The notes under the pieces are model-generated. The model had not been told where the DNA came from. It did not search any database and saw only the letters and a program-made list of their open reading frames with translations. Made by a program: the position numbers and the translations under genes. A DNA stretch of 41,796 nucleotides from an uncultured Bacilli bacterium (GTDB taxonomy: Bacteria; Bacillota_I; Bacilli_A; RF39; UBA660): positions 1 to 41,796 of the forward strand of contig CALVRH010000011.1 of assembly GCA_944358535.1 (NCBI GenBank), read 5' to 3'. Positions 15,493 through 23,996 of this stretch are shown piece by piece; position 1 is the first letter of the stretch, and the number at the start of each line of letters is the position of its first letter.

Positions 15493-16365
15493 ATGGCAAA
15501 AGATAAAGAAAAACACTTTTCATTCTTAAAAATATTTATATTTATAATTTTAATCATCAGTGCAATTATTGCCTATGGTTTTTTAATCGAACCTAAATTA
15601 ATCACCGTTAAAGAACAAAAAATAACTTTAGATAATTGGCCAGATAACTTTAATGGATTTAAAATCGTCCATATATCTGATATACACTATGGTAGACTAT
15701 TTGACGAAAAAAGCTTACAAAAACTAGTTAATAGTATTAATGAACAAAAACCAGACATTGTTGTTTTAACCGGTGATCTCATCGATAAAGATACTCACAT
15801 GACTACTAATATGGCAAACAAAATAAGTAACCTTTTAAAAAAAATAAATGCTAAAGCTGGTAAATATGCCATAAATGGTAATAATGATTTAAATTTTGAC
15901 GAATGGGTTAATATCATTTCAAATGGTGGCTTTAAAGACCTAAACAACACATATGACACCATATATAATGATGGTTATCAAAATATATTCATTGCTGGAG
16001 CTAGTACCGTCAAAGACAAACTAAGCATTAATGATAAATTAAAAACATCTATTGACTACTTAAACTCTTTTGACAAAAATGGCCCAATTTATAAAATATT
16101 ACTACTTCACGAACCAGACACCATCGATGACTTATCAAATAATCCATTCAATCTTATTTTAGCTGGTCACTCTCATGCCGGTCAAATAAGATTACCTTTC
16201 ATTGGTGCAATAATGTTACCAGATGGAGCAAAAAAATATTATGATAGCCACTACAAACTAGAAAATTCTGATTTATACATTTCAAATGGTCTTGGAGTAT
16301 CTAATTATAATTTTAGACTATTCAACACCCCATCATATAATCTATATAGACTAGTAAAAAAATAA
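15493..16365 (+). CDS. YkuE-like membrane-anchored metallophosphoesterase
   Basis: 290 residues. One N-terminal membrane helix (about 11-31) is followed by a calcineurin-like domain outside. Dinuclear metal motifs in order: HISDIHYG, LTGDLID, NGNND (canonical GNHD with N for H), LLLHEPD and LAGHSHAGQIRLP. The family hydrolyses phosphoesters, including UDP-diacylglucosamine or lipid-linked substrates in homologues; the substrate here is unknown. SD AGGTGAT immediately before the ATG region, as in the preceding gene. Confidence 0.88.
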   Translation: MAKDKEKHFSFLKIFIFIILIISAIIAYGFLIEPKLITVKEQKITLDNWPDNFNGFKIVHISDIHYGRLFDEKSLQKLVNSINEQKPDIVVLTGDLIDKDTHMTTNMANKISNLLKKINAKAGKYAINGNNDLNFDEWVNIISNGGFKDLNNTYDTIYNDGYQNIFIAGASTVKDKLSINDKLKTSIDYLNSFDKNGPIYKILLLHEPDTIDDLSNNPFNLILAGHSHAGQIRLPFIGAIMLPDGAKKYYDSHYKLENSDLYISNGLGVSNYNFRLFNTPSYNLYRLVKK

Positions 16366-16409
16366 TTACAAAGCCATTTTAAAAACAAAATCTTATTTTT
16401 CTAAAATTT

Positions 16410-16438
16410 AAAAAGCTTACCGCAAAGATAAGCTTTTT
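16410..16438. terminator. Bidirectional terminator
   Basis: AAAAAGCTTA and TAAGCTTTTT, a 10-bp stem with a 9-base loop. T-runs lie on both sides. It serves the plus-strand phosphoesterase and overlaps the last codons of the convergent 16417-17163 gene. Confidence 0.85.
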
Positions 16439-17163
16439 TCTAACTTTTTATTTTCACCAGCAGAAGAAAACTCTTCCAAAAGTAAATCGTTATCTAAAAA
16501 ATCAATATAACTTTCTTCTAAAATATTAGAATTAGCTATTTTATCAAAATTAATCTCATCAAGATTATATCCTTTTTCTAAACAAATCCTAATAACATAC
16601 ATTTGATTTTCATCATATTCCTTCTTTGCATAAAGCTTTAATTGATTTAAAGTAAGTCCATGCTTTACCCCCTTATAAATTTGATACATTTGTCCTTGTG
16701 AAAAATCCCTATTCATATAAAGAGCCATCTTCTTCTCATCAAAACCTTTTTCAAACCCAAGCCTCATTAACCACATTTCATAATAATAAAATTCAGCCTT
16801 AGCATACTTACTAATTTCTTCCTCTGAAAGCCCATTTTCAAAACCTTTATATATTTCCTTTAATTGATTAAAATCAAAATCACCATTCGCATATTTTTTT
16901 AATACCTTTAAAGAAACGCCTTTATCATATGCTTTTAAAATTTCTAAAATTTGATAATAATCTAAATATGAAGATGTAATAACTAAACCTAACTTATAAG
17001 GTAGACCATTTTCTAAAGCTTTTCTAAACAATTTCATTTTATAATTATCAAAATTAGGATTCGCATAAAGTAATATTTCTTTTTTAGATAATCCATGTTT
17101 TTTACCTTTTTTTATCTCTAAAAGTTGTCTTTCATCAAAACTTTTTTCATCTATATATTTCAT
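16417..17163 (-). CDS. Helical repeat protein (about 36-residue units)
   Basis: 248 residues, soluble. About six units follow the pattern F-x3-QM-x2-I-x2-G-x3-GL-x4-[IL]-x2-YA, for example QLLEIKKGKKHGLSKKEILL, QLKEIYKGFENGLSEEEISK and QMYQIYKGVKHGLTLNQLKL. Two helices per unit would stack as a solenoid, suggesting protein binding. No catalytic motif and no recognised family name. ATG with AAGGAG upstream. Monocistronic, behind a promoter whose spacer contains a dyad, so probably regulated. Confidence 0.8.
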   Translation of the reverse strand: MKYIDEKSFDERQLLEIKKGKKHGLSKKEILLYANPNFDNYKMKLFRKALENGLPYKLGLVITSSYLDYYQILEILKAYDKGVSLKVLKKYANGDFDFNQLKEIYKGFENGLSEEEISKYAKAEFYYYEMWLMRLGFEKGFDEKKMALYMNRDFSQGQMYQIYKGVKHGLTLNQLKLYAKKEYDENQMYVIRICLEKGYNLDEINFDKIANSNILEESYIDFLDNDLLLEEFSSAGENKKLEKSLSLR

Positions 17164-17190
17164 TATTTCAACTCCTTTTTGTGAATACTC

Positions 17191-17219
17191 ATATTAACAC
17201 TTTACCAAAGTAAAGTCAA
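17191..17219 (-). promoter_or_regulatory. Promoter with spacer dyad
   Basis: Minus strand TTGACT (17219-17214), 17 bases, TAATAT (17196-17191). ACTTTAC-CAAA-GTAAAGT (17199-17216) is a perfect 7-bp dyad filling the spacer. A regulator bound there could repress, or twist the promoter. A related palindrome, CTTTACGTAAAG, lies at 34424-34435. Confidence 0.65.
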
Positions 17220-17269
17220 ATTCAAATACTATAAATTATATGACAATTCAAATACTATAAATTATATGA
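17219..17269. repeat. Tandem duplication, 26-bp period
   Basis: Two exact 25-base copies (17219-17243 and 17245-17269, each beginning AATTCAAATACTATAAATTA) and a partial third (AAATTCAAA at about 17272). The copies lie just upstream of the repeat-protein promoter and may be a binding-site array or slippage. Confidence 0.8.
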
Positions 17270-17275
17270 TAAAAT

Positions 17276-17302
17276 TCAAAAAAAGTGATATCAAAATCAC
17301 TT
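17276..17302 (-). terminator. Terminator after the 17373-18869 gene
   Basis: Minus strand AAGTGAT, 6-base loop, ATCACTT, then T7. Confidence 0.75.
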
Positions 17303-17372
17303 CTTTAAATTAAAATTTTCATAATTCCATAAATAGTTAATGAAACATATTATTGTTTTATCATCAATACTT

Positions 17373-18869
17373 TCATTTACTCTTATCCTCAAAATCATTA
17401 AATAAATATTTATCTGGCAAATATAAAAATTCATCACCTTTACTAAAATTATGATCCTGACCAGGTATAACCACCACATTAGCATTTCTAAACTCTTGAA
17501 TTAAAGGCAAATAATTAAAAGAGGGATCTTTACTGCCAAACACCAAAACCAATTTACCACTATAATTTTTAATACCTTCTTTTGTTTTGTGTAAATTTAT
17601 CATAAGCGGTAAATTTACAAGTAACATTCTTTTTACATTTACATTATTAAACTCCTGCTGAATACCTTGCACAGCTCCATTAGAATCTCCCATAAAATAT
17701 AAATTAGAATCATTTATATAATCACTTAATCTTTTAAAATCATCATCTAAAGTTGAATCTGATAAATTAGCCGACACAATCACTGTAAGCCCATATTTAA
17801 AATTTACTCTCTTTGCCAATTTTAAATACCTATTTTGATACCCATAAATAGAACCTAAAACTCCTGTTTTAATAAAAAATACATCCTTATCTCCTTTAAT
17901 AATTCCATATTTATCATCTATGACCTTATCAAACTTTAAAATATTAAGTCTAAGCTCTTCATCAAATTTATTTACTAAAGAAATCAAATAATCTTTGTTT
18001 TGTATATTATTCAATAAATCTGTATTAATTCCATATATTAATCCTGATAAACTTCCAGTTAAAGCTCCAATCGCATCAGTATTATCACCTAAATTAATTG
18101 CTCCAATAATACCTTCCATAAAAGAATTCGTATTTAAAAAAGTCCAAATTACTGCCTCTAAAGTATCCACTATATAACTACTAGATTTAATATAATCTAA
18201 ATCCAATTTATAAATATCTGTCGTTAAAAACCTCTTATAAGCTCTTCTCGCATTTTCGCTAAATTTATAATAATTTAATCCTTTAACCTTCTCATAAGCC
18301 TTAAACTTATCATAACCAGAAAGTAAAAAATGTACATATTTTACATATATAAAACACCCCATAATACTGTACTCATGACCGTGCGTAAGTGAAGAAAGTT
18401 CTCGAATTAACTGTAATAATTCTTCATCTTTCATATCATCATAAAAAGTATATAAAGCAACAGGTAACATCCTCTCAAGCGAACTACTACTATTACTATC
18501 GATAAAACTTTCTCCACAGTCCATTACTCCTGCTTTATGTGTAAAATAATTAAGTAAACTTTTTTTAGTAATATCTTCTATATCAAACGCCACTCCAGTA
18601 GACGTATATTCACCATTATTCATCCAACTGCAAAATCTTTTCATCATATCTTCATAATTAATTCCATGACTATTAACTATAGAAGAAATCGTTGCTAAAA
18701 CTAAAGACGTCCCATCAGACCATGACCCAGCCGGAACACTAAAAGCTCCATAACCTTCCATTTTAATTACCGGTTTTGGGGTTAATTCCTCCCTTTTTTT
18801 ATACTTGCAAAAAACTCCCATTGCATCGCCAATCGCAAATCCTAAAATACTATTGATAATCTTTGACAT
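17373..18869 (-). CDS. ADP-ribosylglycohydrolase fused to an alpha/beta hydrolase
   Basis: 498 residues. Residues 1-290 are ADP-ribosylglycohydrolase-like: ILGFAIGDAMG, the metal motif as SDGT (51-54; usually [ST]DDT) and NLGDNTDAIGALTGSLSGLI (259-278). Residues 330-498 look like an alpha/beta hydrolase, with nucleophile elbow GDSNG (Ser396), Asp448 in GSKDPS and His473 in GQDHNF as a plausible triad. DraG-type enzymes remove ADP-ribose from proteins or nucleic acids; one metal Asp is replaced by Gly here, as in some family variants. The pairing suggests two hydrolytic steps on one substrate (inference). Monocistronic, with a terminator behind. Confidence 0.8.
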   Translation of the reverse strand: MSKIINSILGFAIGDAMGVFCKYKKREELTPKPVIKMEGYGAFSVPAGSWSDGTSLVLATISSIVNSHGINYEDMMKRFCSWMNNGEYTSTGVAFDIEDITKKSLLNYFTHKAGVMDCGESFIDSNSSSSLERMLPVALYTFYDDMKDEELLQLIRELSSLTHGHEYSIMGCFIYVKYVHFLLSGYDKFKAYEKVKGLNYYKFSENARRAYKRFLTTDIYKLDLDYIKSSSYIVDTLEAVIWTFLNTNSFMEGIIGAINLGDNTDAIGALTGSLSGLIYGINTDLLNNIQNKDYLISLVNKFDEELRLNILKFDKVIDDKYGIIKGDKDVFFIKTGVLGSIYGYQNRYLKLAKRVNFKYGLTVIVSANLSDSTLDDDFKRLSDYINDSNLYFMGDSNGAVQGIQQEFNNVNVKRMLLVNLPLMINLHKTKEGIKNYSGKLVLVFGSKDPSFNYLPLIQEFRNANVVVIPGQDHNFSKGDEFLYLPDKYLFNDFEDKSK

Positions 18870-18939
18870 ATATCTACCTTCTAACTACTACAAATATTAT
18901 ATCAATATTTTCTGAAAAGAAAAACTATAAGTAGCAAAC

Positions 18940-19194
18940 TTATAGAATTTTTTTATTATGTTTTAAAGCCCAACTTTTTGCATAAGAACATGAACATTTA
19001 ACCCCATAATTATTCTTATCAAAATAATCAAAAGCCAGCTCTACCAATTTAGAAGCAATACCCTTTCCTCTCAAATCATCATCGACATATGTATGATAAA
19101 TATCTGCCTCTTTACCATTTATTCTAAACTCTAAAACACCTTTTTCAGTATTATCTATCATATAAACAATTTTATTATCTAAAAACTTATACAT
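18940..19194 (-). CDS. Small GNAT-fold acetyltransferase (YjdJ/Gcn5-like)
   Basis: 84 residues, MYKFLDNKIVYMIDNTEKGV to the end. The short GNAT fold keeps YVDDDLRGKGIASKLVELAF (acetyl-CoA pyrophosphate loop R-G-K-G-I-A) and the CSYAKSW strand. The ATG at 19194 has TTGGAGG seven bases before it, overlapping the end of the preceding remnant. Such mini-GNATs may acetylate proteins or small molecules; substrate unknown. Confidence 0.82.
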   Translation of the reverse strand: MYKFLDNKIVYMIDNTEKGVLEFRINGKEADIYHTYVDDDLRGKGIASKLVELAFDYFDKNNYGVKCSCSYAKSWALKHNKKIL

Positions 19195-19196
19195 TT

Positions 19197-19529
19197 CTAT
19201 TCCTCCAATAACCAATCAATAATATTTTTATGAATAATACCATTTTGTGAATAATCTAATGTATCAGTTGAAATCACATATTTAGGATAATTATCTTCTA
19301 TATTTTTATAAGCTCCAAACTCCCTTTCTTCTGTTTTCTCATTTTGAAGTGAATAAGTAACCTGATAATACTCTATCAAATTATGTTTTGTTGCCACAAA
19401 ATCAATTTCTTTACCATTATTATTTCCAACACTTACATTATACCCCCTATAAATAAGTTCATTATAAACAATATTTTCTAAATAAGCGCCAAACTGTACT
19501 TTCTTATTAACATTCAAAATCTGACCCAA
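19197..19529 (-). pseudogene. C-terminal remnant of an AAA/DUF4143 ATPase
   Basis: 110 residues with only the DUF4143-type C-terminus: FGAYLENIVYNELIYRGYNV, GKEIDFVATK, YYQVTYSL and EREFGAYKNIEDNYPKYVIS. The ATP-binding half is missing: an in-frame TGA lies a few codons upstream of the TTG at 19529, and the next gene ends at 19537. It is of a different subtype from the copies at 1893 and 8405. Most likely a deletion relic, though a short expressed protein cannot be excluded since a coupled GNAT gene follows. Confidence 0.7.
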
Positions 19530-19536
19530 CCCTAAA

Positions 19537-20604
19537 TCAGTTCAAATTCCAAGTTAAACCATTATCTTCACTTATAAAATCTAACTTAACATCTTTATAC
19601 CCATCTCTTTTATCATTTAAAGTATAGATAGAGCATTCTAAATGTAAAATATCTTCTTCAAAATATGGGAAATCTATGGTACTCATATATTCTACATCCT
19701 CATTTTTATAATTAATTTTAGAAACATCAAAAGTTTTTCCGCCATCAGTTGTTACATATAAATCTTTACTAGTCTTATTAAGCCAAATGTTACCACTTGA
19801 AATAATAAAACCTATATTTTCATCTAAAAATATAAACTTAGCCTCTTGACTAACTATAATAGAATCTGATATGCATTGAAAATTCTTCCCCTTATCAGTA
19901 CTTTTATAAACACTAACCGCCATATTTTGTGGCATCACATCGTCAGTCTTTCTAATTCTAATAACTGTTTTTCCAAACTTAACTTCATATAAAACATTGT
20001 CATCAATAGCCTTGAAATCAATCTCTACATCATAATTACCATAGTCTTTTTCATCTATTACTTTACCATTATTATATGTTACATTCTTTTCAAATATCCT
20101 CTTGCCACTATCATCAAAATAAATCAAATGTATATCATTCATACCATCATATGTATAAGGATTATAATCACCTTGCCCATGAACTTTCTCATTCGTTCCC
20201 ATTAAAAATAGTCCATAATAATCATAATAAGCAATATCAGTTTCCCCTAAACCTTGCACTACTACTGCCACATATTTTTTCCCATCAAGTGTTGTCACAT
20301 ACTCAGGACATAAGAAAAATGAAAATATATCCAAAAAAATTTTATAAAATAATAAACAAAATAATATAAATGAACCTATAAGCAATATAATTACAATTTT
20401 CACTACTTGAGATTCCTTAATCGCAATCTGAATAATTCCAGCAATTAAACTTAAAAGGAAAATAATCAAAATTAAAATAATAAACCATAATCTAAACCTA
20501 ATATTAAATAAATATAAAATAAAAAGAATAAACAAAAATATAAATAAAAACAAAAAACTATAAGCAAATAAATCATTCTTTACTTTTAACAAAAACTTTT
20601 TCAT
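19537..20604 (-). CDS. Membrane protein with Asp-box (BNR) beta-propeller-like domain
   Basis: 355 residues. Three to four membrane helices occupy about residues 12-100. The outer domain has Asp-box motifs S/T-x-D-x-G-x-x-F/W: STDKGKNF, TTDGGKTF and SEDNGLTW at the C-terminus, typical of sialidase/sortilin-like propellers. No sialidase active-site arginine pattern is obvious. It follows the XRE-membrane regulator gene by 7 bases, so the two probably act together, as sensor or regulated envelope protein. Function unknown. Confidence 0.75.
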   Translation of the reverse strand: MKKFLLKVKNDLFAYSFLFLFIFLFILFILYLFNIRFRLWFIILILIIFLLSLIAGIIQIAIKESQVVKIVIILLIGSFILFCLLFYKIFLDIFSFFLCPEYVTTLDGKKYVAVVVQGLGETDIAYYDYYGLFLMGTNEKVHGQGDYNPYTYDGMNDIHLIYFDDSGKRIFEKNVTYNNGKVIDEKDYGNYDVEIDFKAIDDNVLYEVKFGKTVIRIRKTDDVMPQNMAVSVYKSTDKGKNFQCISDSIIVSQEAKFIFLDENIGFIISSGNIWLNKTSKDLYVTTDGGKTFDVSKINYKNEDVEYMSTIDFPYFEEDILHLECSIYTLNDKRDGYKDVKLDFISEDNGLTWNLN

Positions 20605-20611
20605 ATAATCA

Positions 20612-21607
20612 TCACTTTAAAATAACCTCACTTACATATTTAGATAAATAGTTATCCTTTAAAATCAATTGTTTATCTTTAATTTTAAATATAGATTTAT
20701 TAGGAATATCAAACGTATCATCTTTATCATTAAATTCTTCCCTATAATATATAAGCTCATCATCTTTTATCTCAAAACTTCCCATAGAAGTTTCAATCGC
20801 TTTATCATCCTTATCTGTAATCATTAATGTACCTTGAAATTTACTACCATCATCCTCCATTACAAAAGGAATAAATATGATATTTATATCGTCTGTATTC
20901 ATAACTTTTGAAGTAAAACCACCTAATTTTTTATCATAATCTTTTATCCAAAATAAGTTACAATAATTACCATTTCTAACAGAATAAGAAATTGTATTAT
21001 ATAAAATATTACCCCTAACAGAATAATCAGTAATCGTCATATCTACACTCTCATCATAATAATAAACCGTATCATTACATGTCATAAATTCTAAAGTATT
21101 TAAAAAACTTTTCATTTCATTTTCTAAAACAGCTTTCCCTCTAAAACTTTTAAACGAATAATTATTTTCACTATTTTGCATATAAAATGAAAACTTAGGA
21201 ACTCCCAAATTAATTAATTTGTTATCATAATGTGTATACTTCACATGTTTAACACTATAACCAAAAGAAACCATCTTAAATACAAATATTCCTAAAATTA
21301 TAACACCAATAATTAAAAGCACTATTAACTTTCTTTTAAATTGATTTTTAATTTTTACTCTTTCTTTTTCAATGACTTCCAAAGCTAAACTTTTATCTTT
21401 TTTAGGTATTTGTAAAATACTATAAATATCAGTATCAAGTTCATCAGCGAGTTTTTCTAAAATAGTAATATCAGGTAAACTAACTCCTCTTTCCCATTTA
21501 CTTACCGCCTTATCAGTCACAAAAAGTTTTTCGCCCAATTCCTTTTGAGTCAAACCTTTTTCTTTCCTACAGTGTGCAATAAACTTACCAATTTCATTAT
21601 TATCCAT
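20612..21607 (-). CDS. XRE regulator with membrane anchor and outer domain
   Basis: 331 residues from the ATG at 21607 (MDNNEIGKFIAHCRKEKGLT), with AGAGGG upstream. An XRE helix-turn-helix lies at about 5-60 (GEKLFVTDKAVSKWERGVSL). One membrane helix follows at about 100-120, then a roughly 200-residue extracytoplasmic domain. One-component membrane regulators of this kind often sense envelope stress. It is co-transcribed with the Asp-box protein. Confidence 0.82.
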   Translation of the reverse strand: MDNNEIGKFIAHCRKEKGLTQKELGEKLFVTDKAVSKWERGVSLPDITILEKLADELDTDIYSILQIPKKDKSLALEVIEKERVKIKNQFKRKLIVLLIIGVIILGIFVFKMVSFGYSVKHVKYTHYDNKLINLGVPKFSFYMQNSENNYSFKSFRGKAVLENEMKSFLNTLEFMTCNDTVYYYDESVDMTITDYSVRGNILYNTISYSVRNGNYCNLFWIKDYDKKLGGFTSKVMNTDDINIIFIPFVMEDDGSKFQGTLMITDKDDKAIETSMGSFEIKDDELIYYREEFNDKDDTFDIPNKSIFKIKDKQLILKDNYLSKYVSEVILK

Positions 21608-21703
21608 AAATATCCCTCTAAAATAATCATACCACAAAATTAATAATTAAAACTCTACCATTAGTTTACTAAAATATTTTAAGCAAATTTTTTTCCATAA
21701 AAT

Positions 21704-22882
21704 TCATTTTCTAACTAATAAACAAACACTTTCCACATGATAAGTCCATGGAAACATATCAAATAAAGTTACCTCTTTTACATCATATTTTTCCTCAAAC
21801 AATTTTAAATCACGAGCTAAAGTCATTGGATCACATGAAACATAAACCACTCTATCTGGATTAATATTTAAAATATCACTAATACCTTTACTAGTTAAAC
21901 CACTTCTAGGTGGATCAACCACAATATTATCAGCTTTCAAATCATAAACAATTTTACTAACATCACCACATATAAATCTAACATTAGAAATATTATTTAA
22001 TTCTTTATTTAAAAAGGCACATCTAACCGCTTCTTCATTTATCTCAATACCAGTAACCTCATCAAAATATCTACTTAAAAATAAACTAATTGTTCCAGTT
22101 CCGCAGTATAAATCTAAAACACTTTTCCCACCATCTAAATACTCCAAAACCTTATTATAAAGTTTTAAAGCAACATCCATATTAACTTGAAAAAATGAAT
22201 CTTTAGAAACATAAAATTTAAATTCACCTAACTTAGCTATCAAAAATTCCTTACCATAAACTAATTTATCATTAATATAAATTGAACTTACTAAAGGTTT
22301 TATTTTTTCTATATTCATATCACCTTTAATTATAAGCATTACTTCACCAAAATCTTTAATAACAATCTCTCTCACTTTACTTAAATCACTTTTTTTTAAA
22401 ACCTTAATTATCTCATTACTTTTTTTACTTGCTATTTCACATCTATTAATTTCTATTAAATCGTTTGTTCCATTTTTAAAATAACCTATCTTACCATCTT
22501 TAACCTTCAAAGTTATTTTATTCCTGTAACCATAAATATTATCACTAGGAACAATTTCTTTAACAGCATAATCTATATTCCCATATCTTTTTAAAATATT
22601 CGTAACTTTACTCTTTTTAAAATCCAAAGTTTTAAAATAATCTAAACACTTTAAAGCACATCCACATTTTTCATATGGACATTTAGGCTCTATTCTATCA
22701 TTAGATTTTTTAACAAACTGAACAACTTCACCAACCATATACTTTTTTTTATCTAAAATAATCTTAACTAAAGCTTCCTCATTTGGTAAAAAATTAGATA
22801 CAAAAATAATCTTTCCAGAAACATAACCAATTCCTCTACCAAAATGATCTAATCTTTCACACTTAACTAAAACCTCTTCCAT
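21704..22882 (-). CDS. rlmD: 23S rRNA (uracil-C5)-methyltransferase, RlmCD/RlmD type
   Basis: 392 residues from the ATG at 22882. N-terminal TRAM domain (1-55); Cys68, 73, 75 and 79 form an Fe-S cluster pattern. SAM motif VLDLYCGTGTISLFLS, VDPPRSGL, and the catalytic Cys in VYVSCDPMTLARDL. It makes 5-methyluridine in 23S rRNA; TrmA-family members differ in target, and in Firmicutes one RlmCD enzyme does both 23S sites. The symbol is therefore approximate. It follows the fic-like gene by 8 bases. Confidence 0.9.
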   Translation of the reverse strand: MEEVLVKCERLDHFGRGIGYVSGKIIFVSNFLPNEEALVKIILDKKKYMVGEVVQFVKKSNDRIEPKCPYEKCGCALKCLDYFKTLDFKKSKVTNILKRYGNIDYAVKEIVPSDNIYGYRNKITLKVKDGKIGYFKNGTNDLIEINRCEIASKKSNEIIKVLKKSDLSKVREIVIKDFGEVMLIIKGDMNIEKIKPLVSSIYINDKLVYGKEFLIAKLGEFKFYVSKDSFFQVNMDVALKLYNKVLEYLDGGKSVLDLYCGTGTISLFLSRYFDEVTGIEINEEAVRCAFLNKELNNISNVRFICGDVSKIVYDLKADNIVVDPPRSGLTSKGISDILNINPDRVVYVSCDPMTLARDLKLFEEKYDVKEVTLFDMFPWTYHVESVCLLVRK

Positions 22883-22890
22883 ATTTATCC

Positions 22891-23826
22891 TCACTTTAAT
22901 GCAATATAACATTTTTCTTTTAAAAACATCTTTATTTTACTTTCATCCTTGCCTTCATAATATGAAATTAATAACTTTTTATATTCATCAGTTAAATCAG
23001 CTGGGATCGCAATTATTCCTAAACCATGTGAAATCAAATAGTGATTTGCAAACAAAACTGCTGTTCTTTTATTACCATCAATAAATATTTGTCTTTTCAT
23101 CACATATAAAAGTAGTTCGGTAGCCTTATCCACTTCACTTAAATCACTATTTACTAACTCATCTATCTCACTTATTATCTCACTTTCTATAGGAATACTA
23201 AAAGACCATGTTGTTCCACCTATTCTAACTGGTGTACTTCTTACCACACCCGCATTATAATAAAATCCTTCTATAACTAATTTATTAATCTGTGAAAGTA
23301 AAGAAAAATTATCTGGAGATAAAACTACATTTTCATTTAAAATAAACTCCCAGGCATGTTTTAGATTAATTATTTTCATAATATCATCTGAAGTCATATT
23401 ATTTACTTTACCACCTTCAATAATATTTTCAGTATCCACAAAAGTTGTCGCAACTCCTTCTAATATTGCTTGATCATAAATTGTCATCGCCATATTTCTT
23501 TTTGCAAAATCAATATTTAATTTAACTTTATCGCTTAATCCTGGAAAACTATATCCTAATTCCTTTAACTTTTTCTCTAAAGCTTTAATTTCTTTCTTTA
23601 TCTTTTTTACTTCTGCATTATTATTCAAAATCAAATTATATAATTCATCCGTATATTCACCCGCATACTTCGTAGTTAGCACGCCACCATCTCTATAATG
23701 TACATAAATATACTTCTTCCCACCTTTTTCTCTTATCTCAGCAGAGCCATAAATCATCAAATTCAATTTTTCTTCTAATTTTTGTTTACTTGTTAAAACA
23801 TTTATAAATTCAAAATCATTTTTCAT
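22891..23826 (-). CDS. Fic-family protein with substituted catalytic histidine
   Basis: 311 residues from the ATG at 23826 (MKNDFEFINVLTSK). An N-terminal helical domain with IIEGG (about 135-139) resembles the inhibitory helix motif of regulated Fic AMPylases. The Fic core has GVVRSTPVRIGG (the flap region) and the motif QIFIDGNKRTAVLF (246-259), where the canonical motif is H-P-F-x-D-G-N-[GK]-R. Gln246 replaces the catalytic His, while Asp250, Gly251, Asn252 and Arg254 remain. AMP transfer is therefore doubtful; binding or another chemistry may remain. Probably co-transcribed with the rRNA methyltransferase. Confidence 0.85.
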   Translation of the reverse strand: MKNDFEFINVLTSKQKLEEKLNLMIYGSAEIREKGGKKYIYVHYRDGGVLTTKYAGEYTDELYNLILNNNAEVKKIKKEIKALEKKLKELGYSFPGLSDKVKLNIDFAKRNMAMTIYDQAILEGVATTFVDTENIIEGGKVNNMTSDDIMKIINLKHAWEFILNENVVLSPDNFSLLSQINKLVIEGFYYNAGVVRSTPVRIGGTTWSFSIPIESEIISEIDELVNSDLSEVDKATELLLYVMKRQIFIDGNKRTAVLFANHYLISHGLGIIAIPADLTDEYKKLLISYYEGKDESKIKMFLKEKCYIALK

Positions 23827-23867
23827 ATTACCAAATCCTTTTATTATATTATACCATCTCAAATAAA

Positions 23868-23912
23868 AGTGTGAAACATTTTTGCTAAAAAAAATAAAAA
23901 AAGTTTCACACT
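23868..23912. promoter_or_regulatory. 10-bp inverted repeat over the fic promoter
   Basis: AGTGTGAAAC (23868-23877) and GTTTCACACT (23903-23912), perfect arms 25 bases apart. On the minus strand the inner arm supplies a -35-like TTCACA, 16 bases before TATAAT. It lies between divergent fic and gerA and may be an operator; the A/T-rich loop also allows a terminator-like fold. Confidence 0.6.
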
Positions 23913-23946
23913 ACAAATAAATTAAACTGTATTTTCAAAAATTATA

Positions 23947-23976
23947 ACATAAACTAAAGTATTTTTGTCCATAATA
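23947..23976 (+). promoter_or_regulatory. Possible sigma-G promoter of the ger operon
   Basis: ACATA (23947-23951), 18 bases, CATAATA (23970-23976). The second element fits the sigma-G -10 consensus (CATWNTA), and gerA operons are forespore-expressed in Bacillus. The -35 match is weak. Confidence 0.4.
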
Positions 23977-23996
23977 TAAAAGAAAGCAGGGATATT

